From: RBC074 sp964470555
GTDB taxonomy: Bacteria; Acidobacteriota; Blastocatellia; RBC074
Reading direction: 5' to 3'
Assembly: GCA_964470555.1 (NCBI GenBank)
Contig: CAYYDG010000027.1
Location: forward strand, 1-64,000
Length of the DNA stretch: 64,000 nt
Shown here piece by piece: positions 42,232 to 52,000 of this stretch. Position 1 is the stretch's first letter; every line of letters starts with the position of its first letter. Under the pieces are notes generated by a model. That model was given only the letters and a program-made list of their open reading frames with translations. It was not told where the DNA came from and made no database searches. The translations under genes were made by a program, and so were the position numbers.

Positions 42232-43800
42232 TCAGGCTTTGGCTGCTGAAGCTTCGCCGAACGGCGCGAAGTGTTTGTCGAAATGAATTTCCAGCATGTC
42301 GTAATACACGCCTTCGTTGCGGCGCAACGTGGCGAAAAACGGTTCGCGGAAATCGGCGTGATGCAGCACTGATCCAAACGTGACGTGCAGGATTTCCCGC
42401 GCATGAAAATCATCCAGCAAGGTGGTCAGCTTGTCGTTCGGCAATTCGTCCACGTTCTGCATTTTTTCGACCTGCGCCGACACGTGATAACTGGCGCGAT
42501 CAATTGGGTAACGTTCTTTCGCAAATGCCACGATGCTGCGAAACAGCGATGGATTGACTTTGCCTATGGCGCGCAAGGCTTCCAGGTAACTGGTTCCGGC
42601 GGTTTTCAAATGCACCAGATCGCCCGCCACGCGCGAAGCAATCGGGTAAACGCTGAATTTGTCCGAGCCGGAATGCAGACTGAGTTTGTACGGTCCGAAA
42701 GTTTTGGAAACAGCCAGATGCTGCGCAAAGGATTTTTCGAACTCGGCGAGATCGCCGATGTAATCCACGCCTTTTTCAAAATCGCCGACATAACGCGGAG
42801 CCAGACTGACCCAACGCACGCCCAGTCGTTTCAATTCGTGCGCGATGTAAATGTGTTCGGCCAGCGTAGTCACGGTTTCGGTTTCGTCCACGCTCATTTC
42901 CAACTCGAAAGGCTTGCCGTTCATGACCGCTTCCAAGTGGCGGTACATTTTGACCGTGTGCGCGACGACTCGACCATATTTGGCGGCAGAACGCAGCAAG
43001 TCTTCTTCGCTGATGTTGACCGCGAAGCTTCCCAGGTCAATTTTGCCGCCGAGCGCAGCTTGTGTCGCATCCCAGGTGGTTTCGAGCGCCGCCCAATCCA
43101 GCGCTGCAATCTTGGTTTTCAATACATCAATCGGAGCAGTGTTGGCTTCGTTGTCCACGTGTTCGCCTGGATCAATCGTGTAAAAGGTGAATCCGGCAGC
43201 CGCGCAGGAATCAATGTCGTCAGTGTTTTTCAAATGGTCGGCGTCGGCTCCGAAGCCTTCGCGCCAACCTTCTTGAAAGATTCCCCACAGAGCTTCGTCC
43301 ATCACTTGTTGTGGCGTGCGGCCTGTGCGCGCGTTTTCGCGTATGGATTGTTGCGCCAAAATCGGAGCCATCGTCGAATGCCGAATTGCTCGAATGTGCC
43401 CCGGCGTCGCCAAACCCAATCGGTCGCCGCATCCGGCAGATTTTTTCAATCCCAAAGTCGTCGGATTCAAAAACGGCAAAATGGAACGCAACGCCGCCGC
43501 GTTCGACGACGACGTTTCGGCCAGCGTCAGCAGCAATGTTTCTTTGCCCAACACGACTTCGACAATCGAACCAACGAACTTCCTATGCAATGCCGCATCG
43601 GTTGAAATCACGCCCAGCGATTTGGTTTCGCCGTCTCGCGCCAGGAAAAACACAGCCTTGTCCGCTGCCGTAATCGAGCGGGAATACACTTGCTGCCCCG
43701 TAATTTCGTCAAGCTCTGCCGCAACCTTGTTCGCCTCGTTTTCCGTCAACGCCGCAGCCAATCCGCTGGCCTGCAAACATTCCAACAATTTTTCGCTCAT
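42232..43800 (-). CDS. uxaE: Tagaturonate epimerase family protein
   Basis: 522 aa, matching the UxaE family that interconverts D-tagaturonate and D-fructuronate in hexuronate catabolism. Recognisable blocks include GLKKSAGCGDRLGLATPGH, GFGADADHLKN, the acidic SVDETETVTTLAEH, SLAPRYVGDFEKGVDYIGDL, YKLSLHSGSDKFSVYP and REILHVTFGSVL. His, Asp and Glu residues in these blocks probably bind the divalent metal. Length fits the family. No other hexuronate genes are in view; the downstream neighbour is a BatA-like protein. AATTTCTCCG-type Shine-Dalgarno (GGAG) precedes the ATG at 43800. Confidence 0.85.
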   Translation of the reverse strand: MSEKLLECLQASGLAAALTENEANKVAAELDEITGQQVYSRSITAADKAVFFLARDGETKSLGVISTDAALHRKFVGSIVEVVLGKETLLLTLAETSSSNAAALRSILPFLNPTTLGLKKSAGCGDRLGLATPGHIRAIRHSTMAPILAQQSIRENARTGRTPQQVMDEALWGIFQEGWREGFGADADHLKNTDDIDSCAAAGFTFYTIDPGEHVDNEANTAPIDVLKTKIAALDWAALETTWDATQAALGGKIDLGSFAVNISEEDLLRSAAKYGRVVAHTVKMYRHLEAVMNGKPFELEMSVDETETVTTLAEHIYIAHELKRLGVRWVSLAPRYVGDFEKGVDYIGDLAEFEKSFAQHLAVSKTFGPYKLSLHSGSDKFSVYPIASRVAGDLVHLKTAGTSYLEALRAIGKVNPSLFRSIVAFAKERYPIDRASYHVSAQVEKMQNVDELPNDKLTTLLDDFHAREILHVTFGSVLHHADFREPFFATLRRNEGVYYDMLEIHFDKHFAPFGEASAAKA

Positions 43801-44193
43801 TGAATTTCTCCGTGAAATTATGGATTTGATGACGCGGCAAAGCTTACGACAAGACGATTGCCAAAACCAGCATTACAGTTCTTGTGATGTTTGTGCTCAA
43901 TAACTTAATCCGGGAGCGACGCACGGAAATAGAAAACTTGTGTTGCAGAAGGAAATTTAACTGCCCGTTTGGTTCACTTGCGGCCATCAGTGATTTCCTG
44001 TGAATGACGCAAACTGGGCAGTTCGAGCTACATTGGCGTCAGAGCAGCAAAAAGTTTCTTCGCCGTTCAAGCTTCTCTGCCATTTTTCCGCTTACCAAGA
44101 TGGAGGAAAAAAACCGCTGATCAACCTCTGTCTGCGCCGCGCAGGAAAGGCGGTTCTTTTGCGATCTCAACCAACTCAAGAACGGAGAAACCA
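43801..44193. other. Divergent intergenic region, 393 bp
   Basis: It must hold promoters for the epimerase gene (minus) and the protease gene (plus). I see no clear consensus promoter. A distant inverted pair AACTGCCC (43959) and GGGCAGTT (44016) is too far apart to interpret. AACGGAGAAACC before 44194 is the protease ribosome-binding site. Confidence 0.35.
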
Positions 44194-47082
44194 ATGCCAA
44201 ACAAGATCAAACAAAGCCCATCCAACCGCTTCACGGGCGAATGGTCTCGGAAAATGGGATTAATGCTGGCCGCGTGTTGTCTGACGCTGTTCGTTGCAGG
44301 TCTGATCACGCAAACAGATATTTTCCATTCCACAGCTTCCGCCCAACAAGATTCAATCAATCAACCCAATCCAGCCGGACAAGACCAGGCACCTAAAGAT
44401 TTGCAATTTGACCGATCAGCCTTCACCGAACGTCAATTTGCCGAACTGGCGAAAAAAGCGCAGGGCGGAAAACCCGTTCGTGTAATTGTCGGCGTTCGAT
44501 TGCCGGTCTCTTATCGCGCCGAAGGTTTTCTGAAGCGCCAGGAAGACAAGGACTCTCAACACCAAATGATTGCCCAAGCTCAGCAGTCATTGCTGAATCG
44601 GCTGCAATCCACCAACCGCGAATCGGTCAAACGATTCCAGTACATTCCTTATCTGGCGATGGAAGTCAGCGCCGAAGAATTGGAGCAATTGAAACAGTCG
44701 CCGGAAGTTTTCCAGATTCAGGAAGACGTGGCTGACCGGCCTTCGTTGATTGACAGCACGCGCATTGTCGGAGCCGATGCCGCCTGGGCTTCGGGTTTTA
44801 CCGGCGCAGGGCAAACTGTGGCCATTCTGGACACGGGCGTAGACAGCACGAACCCTGCATTGAACGGCGGCAAAGTGGTTTCCGAAGCTTGTTTTTCCTC
44901 CACGACGACGGTCAGCGGCGTGGATTTTTCCTCGGTTTGTCCCGGTGGAGCAAACTCCACAGCGGCAGGTTCCGGCGTCAATTGCGCGGCGGGAATTGAC
45001 GGATGCGACCACGGAACTCACGTGGCCGGAATCGCCGCCGGTCGAGCCGTCACGAAAACCAATGGCCAGGTCATTTCAGGCGTGGCCAGAGATGCCAACG
45101 TCATTGCCATCCAGGTCTTTTCCAGCAAAGCGTCAGACTGCGGCATGGACACTGCGCCATGTGCCCGCTCATTTGCTTCCGACCAGATTCTAGGTTTAGA
45201 GCGTGTGTTGACGCTGGCCAACATGACAGATGGTGGTGGCAATCCAATTTTCCGCATCGCCGCTGTAAACATGAGCCTGGGCGGTGGAATGAACACCACA
45301 ACTTGCGACGGTGATTCTCGCAAAACGGCGATTGATAACCTGCGTTCGTTGGGCATTGCCACTGTGGTTGCTTCGGGCAACGACGGTTTCACCGACGCGA
45401 TGGGCGCTCCGGCGTGCATTTCGACGGCGGTCAGCGTCGGTTCCACCAACAAGGACGACAATGTGCGAGCTTCATCGAACGTCACTCCTTTCCTGAGTCT
45501 GTTCGCTCCGGGCGGCAGCATAGAAGCTGCGATTCCCGGAACGACCGTGAACAGCTTCGGCTTCAAAAGCGGAACCTCTATGGCTGCCCCGCACGTCGCA
45601 GGAGCCTGGGCTGTGTTCAAAGCTTCGCCCGGTCACGGCAACGACGCGGTTGGAACGGTTTTGACTCAGTTTCAAAACACAGGCGTGCCGATCACAGATA
45701 CACGCGGTTCGATGCCGACGAATACGACTCGCCCTCGTTTGCGGCTGGACAGCGCGCTGGGTTTGGTCAGCGCCGATTTGAGCTTGACCAAAACCGCTTC
45801 GCCGAATCCTGTCGTTGCGGGAACCAACCTGACTTACACGATCAACCTGACAAACGACGGCCCGGATGCCGCAACCAATGCTATGGTCAGCGACACCTTG
45901 CCCGCGAATACCACGTTTGTTTCGGTAACGACTCCGGCAGGTTGGAGCTGCACGTTCCCGACGGTCGGCAGCGGCGGCACGGTGAAATGCACGAAAGCTT
46001 CCGTTGCCAATAACGAAACCGCGACGTTCACCATCGTCGTCAATGTTGATCCGGCAACGCCGAATGCTTCGACGATCAGCAACACTGCCGTGGCGACAAC
46101 CGATGCCTTTGATCCTCCGGCCAACAGCACGGCGACGGTTTCGACCAACGTCATTGCGCAAGCCGACCTGGAAGTCGTTTCCAAAGTGGATACGCCCGAT
46201 CCGGTAGTGACGAACAATCCGTTGACTTACACGATCACGATTCGGAACAACGGGCCGAGCGTTGCCAATTCGGTGACGTTGACCGATGTGTTGCCGTTCG
46301 GAGCGATCTTCAATAATTGTGCAGCGGACAACGGCGGCGTGTGTGGTGGCGCGGGACAAAATCAAACTGTGAGTTTCGCTTCGCTGGCAGTCGGCGCAAC
46401 AGCAACCGTGGTGTTCGATACGACAGCGAACTGTTCTCTGTCAGATGGTTCGATCATCAACAATACCGCAACGATCAGCGCGTCAACGACAGACCCGAAT
46501 CCGGCCAACAATTCGGCTTCGGCAACGACTGTGGCGCAGAATCCTCCGCCGATCATAACTTGTCCGGATGACAAGGATGTGATTTCGGCTACGCCGGGGA
46601 CGATGAACGCCATAGTCAACTTCCCCGATCCGGTGGTTGTGGACAATTGTCCGGGGGCAGTAGTGGTGTGCTCACCAGCTTCCGGTTCGGCTTTCAACCT
46701 TGGAGTGACGACCGTCACCTGCACGGCGACGGATTCCGGCGGAGCTACGGCTTCGTGCAGTTTCACGGTCACCGTTTGGGACGCCAGCATTCAGGATGAT
46801 GACAGCGGCGATTATCTGCTCTTCAACACGTTTACCGGCGAATACAAATTCGTCCGTTGCGGAGTTGGCGGCTTCACGATGATTGGCCGGGGCGAAATCA
46901 GGCGCGTCGGCTGCGTCGTCACATTGCACGACGATTCCCGCGTCAATGCTTCGTTCGACCGTTGTGTGATCGCGCCGCGAAACACCGGCAACGCTTCGAT
47001 CAAACGGCAACAACCGGATACGACGTTCATCCTGAAAGATCGCAACATTCTCAACAACTCGCCAAGCTGTCCTATGCCCTGA
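44194..47082 (+). CDS. Secreted S8 subtilisin-like protease with DUF11 and HYR domains
   Basis: 962 aa. A signal segment (about 20-50), then an inhibitor-like propeptide (90-180), and the S8 catalytic domain with D213 (AILDTGVDS), H273 (CDHGTHVAG), the oxyanion Asn in VVASGNDG and S462 (SGTSMAAPHVAG). Two DUF11 repeats follow (about 527-650 and 657-780: LTYTINLTNDGPDA and LTYTITIRNNGPSV), then a HYR domain (785-865) and an unassigned tail with several cysteines. The enzyme should act outside the cell; DUF11 and HYR modules are adhesion-like. GGAG supports the ATG. A terminator lies after the stop. Confidence 0.92.
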   Translation: MPNKIKQSPSNRFTGEWSRKMGLMLAACCLTLFVAGLITQTDIFHSTASAQQDSINQPNPAGQDQAPKDLQFDRSAFTERQFAELAKKAQGGKPVRVIVGVRLPVSYRAEGFLKRQEDKDSQHQMIAQAQQSLLNRLQSTNRESVKRFQYIPYLAMEVSAEELEQLKQSPEVFQIQEDVADRPSLIDSTRIVGADAAWASGFTGAGQTVAILDTGVDSTNPALNGGKVVSEACFSSTTTVSGVDFSSVCPGGANSTAAGSGVNCAAGIDGCDHGTHVAGIAAGRAVTKTNGQVISGVARDANVIAIQVFSSKASDCGMDTAPCARSFASDQILGLERVLTLANMTDGGGNPIFRIAAVNMSLGGGMNTTTCDGDSRKTAIDNLRSLGIATVVASGNDGFTDAMGAPACISTAVSVGSTNKDDNVRASSNVTPFLSLFAPGGSIEAAIPGTTVNSFGFKSGTSMAAPHVAGAWAVFKASPGHGNDAVGTVLTQFQNTGVPITDTRGSMPTNTTRPRLRLDSALGLVSADLSLTKTASPNPVVAGTNLTYTINLTNDGPDAATNAMVSDTLPANTTFVSVTTPAGWSCTFPTVGSGGTVKCTKASVANNETATFTIVVNVDPATPNASTISNTAVATTDAFDPPANSTATVSTNVIAQADLEVVSKVDTPDPVVTNNPLTYTITIRNNGPSVANSVTLTDVLPFGAIFNNCAADNGGVCGGAGQNQTVSFASLAVGATATVVFDTTANCSLSDGSIINNTATISASTTDPNPANNSASATTVAQNPPPIITCPDDKDVISATPGTMNAIVNFPDPVVVDNCPGAVVVCSPASGSAFNLGVTTVTCTATDSGGATASCSFTVTVWDASIQDDDSGDYLLFNTFTGEYKFVRCGVGGFTMIGRGEIRRVGCVVTLHDDSRVNASFDRCVIAPRNTGNASIKRQQPDTTFILKDRNILNNSPSCPMP

Positions 47083-47210
47083 CGAGTCGTTGAATCCAGT
47101 TTGCGAAAGCTGCGTCACTGCAATGCGGCTTGGCGAAACGGGGGCTTCAGTCGCACGGGGGCTTCGCGCAACTTTCGCAAAATCTTCACTTCTCCACTTT
47201 CAACTCGGAG

Positions 47211-47237
47211 AGGCGTTCGGAACCATTCCGAACGCCT
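47211..47237 (+). terminator. Rho-independent terminator after the S8 protease
   Basis: A perfect 12-bp stem AGGCGTTCGGAA/TTCCGAACGCCT with a 3-nt loop, followed by CATTTTTG. It lies 128 nt after the protease stop. Confidence 0.85.
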
Positions 47238-47273
47238 CATTTTTGTTCAGCAAGTCCATGGCCTGACAACCAA

Positions 47274-47306
47274 AAAGGCGCGTCCCCATATCGAGTTCGC
47301 GCCTTT
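47274..47306 (-). terminator. Rho-independent terminator after the chitinase/H1-like locus
   Basis: On the minus strand AAAGGCGCG pairs with CGCGCCTTT (9 bp) and is followed by TT and GG, giving a 5-T run. It lies 35 nt beyond the end of the Lys/Ala-rich frame. Confidence 0.7.
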
Positions 47307-47340
47307 CGATTTGCGTCTGCTTTGGTAAAACGGCTTCAGC

Positions 47341-47607
47341 TTATTTCTTTTTAGCAATTTTCTTGGCTGCTTTTTTCACAGCCTTTTTCGCCGATCTGAC
47401 GGTTGCTTTCTTCACCACCTTTTTAGCAGCTTTTTTGGCCGGAGCTTTCTTCACCACCTTTTTAGCAGCTTTTTTGGCTGCTTTCTTTGCCGCAGGCTTG
47501 GCCGTCTTCTTGGCAACAGCCTTCGCCGCTTTTTTCGCCGACTTCTTGTCTGCCTTCTTCGCAGGCTTTGCGGATTTCACTCCCACCCGAACAGCCTTTT
47601 TAGCCAA
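47341..47607 (-). CDS. Histone H1-like Lys/Ala-rich frame, probably a frameshifted tail of the chitinase
   Basis: 88 residues of KAAKK, KKAVK and KKVVKKAP-type repeats, very basic, like bacterial H1/AlgP-type DNA-binding tails. There is no ATG start and no Shine-Dalgarno; the frame begins with TTG inside the end of the chitinase gene (30-nt overlap). In the same frame, reading continues without a stop back to an A9 tract in the chitinase (47620-47628). It may be translated as a -1 frameshift extension, or the genes may have been split by a homopolymer error. An independent nucleoid protein is the alternative. Confidence 0.6.
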   Translation of the reverse strand: MAKKAVRVGVKSAKPAKKADKKSAKKAAKAVAKKTAKPAAKKAAKKAAKKVVKKAPAKKAAKKVVKKATVRSAKKAVKKAAKKIAKKK

Positions 47608-48383
47608 CTGATGATCGGATTTTTTTTTGCAGCGGCGCTACCTGCGCCACTATCTGAAGACGGTTTCGGAGTTGGTGTCGGTGCTGGTGTTGGTGTCGAA
47701 ACAGGAGGAGAACTTGAAACCAGGGTTGCAGCGTCTTCTTCTATTGCCTCCTGCCCACGAAGTAAGGTAAAGGAAGCGGCAGGAGCATTTTGTGGAGTTG
47801 CCGCAGCCGCCAATGAAAAGCTACTGAAAGAAACCGCCGCCCCCAATACCTGCTTGGCACGGTCGTAATACTTTTGCCGACTCGCCAATCCATTCAATCC
47901 GCCATTGATTCGTTTGGTAATGGAGGTGAAGTCCTGAACATCGGCCAGTTCGTTCAAACCGTTCAATTTCCAAAACTGGCCTGCCGTCTCAAATCCGATT
48001 TGCGTAGTCGAAGCCAGATCAGGATTGCCTTCCAGATCAACTGCCAACAATTGGCCGTACTTTCTGTAATTGAAACGGCCTGTAATCTGGATTGGGCCGC
48101 GGCCTTTGTATCGTTTGCCATCACCGGGTTGAGTGTTGCCCAATCGTTTGGCCAGATCACTGGGTGGCTCATACCGTTTTTGCGCCGCTGTCGGCCCCCA
48201 AATCTCTTCAAAAAATTTCAGTTCGCCGGATTCGTGAGCGATTTGCGCCAAAAACGCTGCTTGCCGCAGCGTCGTGTTGATGTCAAACATATCCAGGGCG
48301 TGATTCAAAAACGGCAAATACATCTGACGTTTGGCCGCCGGAAGAGTCGGCATAATTTGCTGTAATTGGCTGTCGGTAATCAT
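47577..48383 (-). CDS. GH19 chitinase / endolysin-like glycosidase
   Basis: 268 aa. The GH19 fold occupies residues 1-190: the catalytic Glu lies in AQIAHESGELKFFEEIWGP, and QITGRFNYRKYG and ITKRINGGLNG are family hallmarks. The N-terminal pattern (ITDSQLQQIMPTLP) resembles phage-type lysins that cut chitin-like or peptidoglycan glycan chains. A proline/threonine linker (PTPAPTPTPKPSS) follows, then SGAGSAAAKK and a short tail ending LFGWE. There is no signal peptide. The A9 tract lies at the AKK codons and could shift reading into the Lys-rich frame at 47341. Confidence 0.88.
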   Translation of the reverse strand: MITDSQLQQIMPTLPAAKRQMYLPFLNHALDMFDINTTLRQAAFLAQIAHESGELKFFEEIWGPTAAQKRYEPPSDLAKRLGNTQPGDGKRYKGRGPIQITGRFNYRKYGQLLAVDLEGNPDLASTTQIGFETAGQFWKLNGLNELADVQDFTSITKRINGGLNGLASRQKYYDRAKQVLGAAVSFSSFSLAAAATPQNAPAASFTLLRGQEAIEEDAATLVSSSPPVSTPTPAPTPTPKPSSDSGAGSAAAKKNPIISWLKRLFGWE

Positions 48384-48507
48384 TGTCGAAGTTCCTCCTC
48401 ATTGCCGGGATGTTGATCGGCAAATTGTCGCGTTGACCGGAGCAATGGCTGAAATTGCTCGGCTTTATCCGGGGACAACTTCAGCCGGATAGATGAACGT
48501 GGAAACT

Positions 48508-48560
48508 CCCTGAAACAGCAACGGGCGTCTTGGTTGAAGACGCCCGTTGCTGTTTCAGGG
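48508..48560. terminator. Perfect 24-bp hairpin downstream of tRNA-Lys
   Basis: CCCTGAAACAGCAACGGGCGTCTT pairs fully with AAGACGCCCGTTGC and TGTTTCAGGG around a 5-nt loop. It begins 3 nt past the 3' end of the minus-strand tRNA, so it is its likely terminator or processing signal. No strong T run follows. Confidence 0.75.
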
Positions 48561-48562
48561 AA

Positions 48563-48635
<73 letters not shown>

Positions 48636-49014
48636 AATTGAACTGAATCAGAGAACCTGTTCAAAAGGAAGGCGAGATAATACCCATCGCACCGAAGGTC
48701 GTCAACACACATACCCATTTTGGAGGTGAGAAATTCTGCGCTGAGCAATATTTATCTTGACACCAATTTGGCTTGCAACTAACCTGCGCCCGTCGAAAAG
48801 CAGCAGTCAGCCAAAATCAGCAATCAGTTCGGAATAAACAATCGGCCAAGAACGGACGCTTCATGAGCCACTAATGAACAATCGAACTCTATTTCCGTTT
48901 AGGGATGAAGTTCTATAATTGGAACTTCCATCAAGCCTTCGGCAATACAAGGCGTTTTCTATTTACTCAGCAATAGTCGCTTACAACTTTTGCCGAAAAA
49001 AGGAGCCAAAAATT
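48636..49014. other. Intergenic region, 379 bp, upstream of the hydrolase-protease cluster
   Basis: TTGACA at 48757-48762 with TAACCT 17 nt later is a possible sigma-70 promoter with a poor -10. A perfect TATAAT at 48914-48919 has no good -35. AGGAG at 49001-49005 is the ribosome-binding site for the gene at 49015. Confidence 0.4.
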
Positions 49015-52000
49015 ATGATTACTTTCAGGATCAAAGGTCTCGTTAAAGAGAAGGAATCAGGCATTCCTTTGTCCGGGATATTCGTCAAAGCGTATGACAA
49101 GGATTTGATCTTCGACGATCTATTGGGCGCAGCCGTCTCCGATTCGAATGGCAAATTCGAGGTGGTTTGCGAGTCCGAAGACTTTCAAGAATTTTTCGAC
49201 GCCAAGCCGGACATTTATTTCAAGGCGTACCGCGCCGACCGCCAAACTTTGCTACACACCACCGAGGACGCCATTCATTGGGGCATGGGCAAAGACAGCG
49301 AATTCGAAATACTCATCCCATTCGCCAGCCTTCACGGCCAAGAACAAACGCAAATCATTTTGCAGTCCGACGACGGAACGCCGCGCGAGCTGTTCGAAGC
49401 CGGCGAGTCGCTCGTCTTTCAAGCTCGCGGCTTGCGACCGGCGCATGCTTACGAGATCGAAATTTCGATGGCGGGCAAGGAACTTTTCATCAGCCGCCTG
49501 TTGTCGAACCGTCGCGGCGAGATTGAAGAGACCGTGCTCTGGCCGCAGATTGGGTTCGACGATCCCAATAGCAACGCGCGCTACACGCCAGACGAAGCGC
49601 AACAGCGATGGGCGAACAAGACGCTGACGCTGACCCTCGCGTCGGCAGGAAAACGCATCGCGCAACAAAACATTCGTCTGGCGCCCGCCTTGACGCGCCC
49701 GCTGGTGATGGCCACAGAGAGGGACGGGCGTTTGCTCAACGGTTTTGAAGTTGGGACGCAGCCGCTTTACCTGACTTTGCGCAATCTTCCCGCCAGCGGC
49801 GAGGCGCGCATTTTCATGACGCCGCGACAGCACGATTGGCGCGTTGGCGACCCAATTGTGGCAGCGACCTTGAGCAATGGCCGCCCGGCTGTGCGCGATG
49901 TGCGGTTGCCGCAGGCTGGCGGACAAGCCGTCATTGAATTCGCGGCGGCTGACGCGCTGCTGCCCGGAGCTTATGACTTCATCGTGCGGCCATTGCGCTA
50001 CGGATACGAGCAAAACGATGTGCCGCGTTTGCTTGCGACTGACATTGTCTGTAGCCGCCGCATCACTGGCGCGGTCATCCGCGAAAAGTTCTGGACTGCC
50101 AAGCCGGTGCTCGGCGGTTGCGTGAACAAACTCCCTGTCAGCGGACGCACGGTGTCAGGCGCGCCGTATTTCCGCTACTCCGACACCTTCGAAGTTGGCG
50201 AGGATGTGTGGGCGGCGCTCGATCCGGGAATAGTTGATCCGAACAACATCAGCAAGATGTGTGCGCTTTACGTCATTCAAAGCAAGGACGACGCGACCTG
50301 GGGCACTGACAACAGCCTGGCGCATCTGCCCGTCCTGGGCGGCAACGCGGCCGTCCAAAAACTGAAGGTTCAAGCCGGCTGCATCAACGTCAACAGAGTG
50401 CTGGTCTGGCCTGCAGCCATGCAGCCAGGCGAATACGACATCGTCGCCGACTTCGGCAACAACACGCCCGACGCTTCCAGCTTCGTCACCGACGCCTCTT
50501 ACGATACTCCGCTGGACATCATTGACGGTTATTTCGTGGCAGGATTCCGAGTGGTCGAAGATCCCGGCACAATGGCGGACTTCGCTCACGCGGGCAATTG
50601 GAATTACGACGAAGCAGTGGTGGCAGGAATGGGGTTGTCGGGAACGGTCGTGGTGGATGACGAAAACGGCTCGTACCACAATCCGGGCGGCTTCAGCGTC
50701 ATCTCTTCATCAGTTCCGATGCGGGCGCACGCTTACTTTCCAGCCGATTCAGCGGGCGTTACCGATCCGGCTCAAATCAGCGCCGCGCAGGCAAACTATC
50801 CGCTGGTCGTGGTGATTCACGGCAATGGCCACAGTTACACGAGCTACGACTTTCTGTTGGAACACTTCGCAAAAAACGGCTTCATCGCGGCGAGCATCCA
50901 CCTGAATGGAGGTATGAGTGGTCTGGGCAGGGCGAATGTATTCTTCCATCACATGACCGTGCTGCAAGCCGCATTCGGAGCCAAACTTCAAAACAACATC
51001 GGAATCATGGGACACAGTCGTGGCGGCGAGGCCGTGCTCAAAGTAGTGCGACTCAATCAAGAAGGCGGACTGGGATACAATATAAACGCCGTCGTCTCGC
51101 TCGCTCCCACCGATCAGTATGGGAGTGAAGTTTTGGGCGATGCGTCGTCCGCTCCTTACCTGGTTATTTACGGCTCGCGCGATTGCGACGTTGCCGGGTG
51201 GACGCCTTATGCGGGCTACACGGTGCCGCAAACTGGGTTTTCTCTTTATGACCGCGCCCACGGAGACAAGAAGAGCATGGTGTTTGTCTATCGCGCGACA
51301 CACAACGGGTTCATCACGGCCAACGATAACGCAGCCTGGGCTAGCGAAAATCCACTGGACTTTCTCGATCCTGATCCGCAAAAGAAGATCACAAAGGCAT
51401 ACATGAACGCCTTCCTCCGCCAGCATCTGAGGGGCGAAGCAAAGTGGGAAGGGATGTTCACGGGAGAATGGAAGCCGGCCGAGGTTGCGGCCAGCGGCGT
51501 CAGGCTTTTCATTCAATCACAGGAAGCTTCGGCTTTGACAGTGGATGACTTTGAAGGAGTCGTGCCGAACTGGCAATTGAGCACCATCGGCGGAGTCGTT
51601 TCGCACGGAGCGACGTTGCCCGCCGATCCGGACGAAGGAGTTCTGTCGCCGACGCTGGACACGAAATCGCCGCACGACACCAAGGGAATGAAGCTGCGTT
51701 GGAATAACCTAGGCGACAGGTTGGTGTTCGATCTGCCGGCTTTGGACGTGACGGCTTTTTCGACGCTCAGTTTCCGTATTTCGCAGAAGGTGGACAGCGC
51801 CAGCAACCCCGCCAATCAGCCGCAAAATCTGCGGGTCGCGCTTAAGGACGGCACAGGCAACGAGCGCGCAGTGCGAGTCAGCCCTTTCGCCGAAATCCCT
51901 TTTCCTGATTACCGGCCCATTCACACGCTGAGCAAGTCGGCGATGAACACCGTTCGCATTCCGCTCAAGTCTTACACCATAGTTTGCGCCGGCCAGACGC

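Noticed and set aside
43959..44023. Inverted pair AACTGCCC / GGGCAGTT
   Set aside because: It is short, with a loop of about 50 nt; likely chance.
44034..44049. TGGC with GC 10 nt later upstream of the S8 protease
   Set aside because: The rest of the sigma-54 consensus is poor and no dyad is present.
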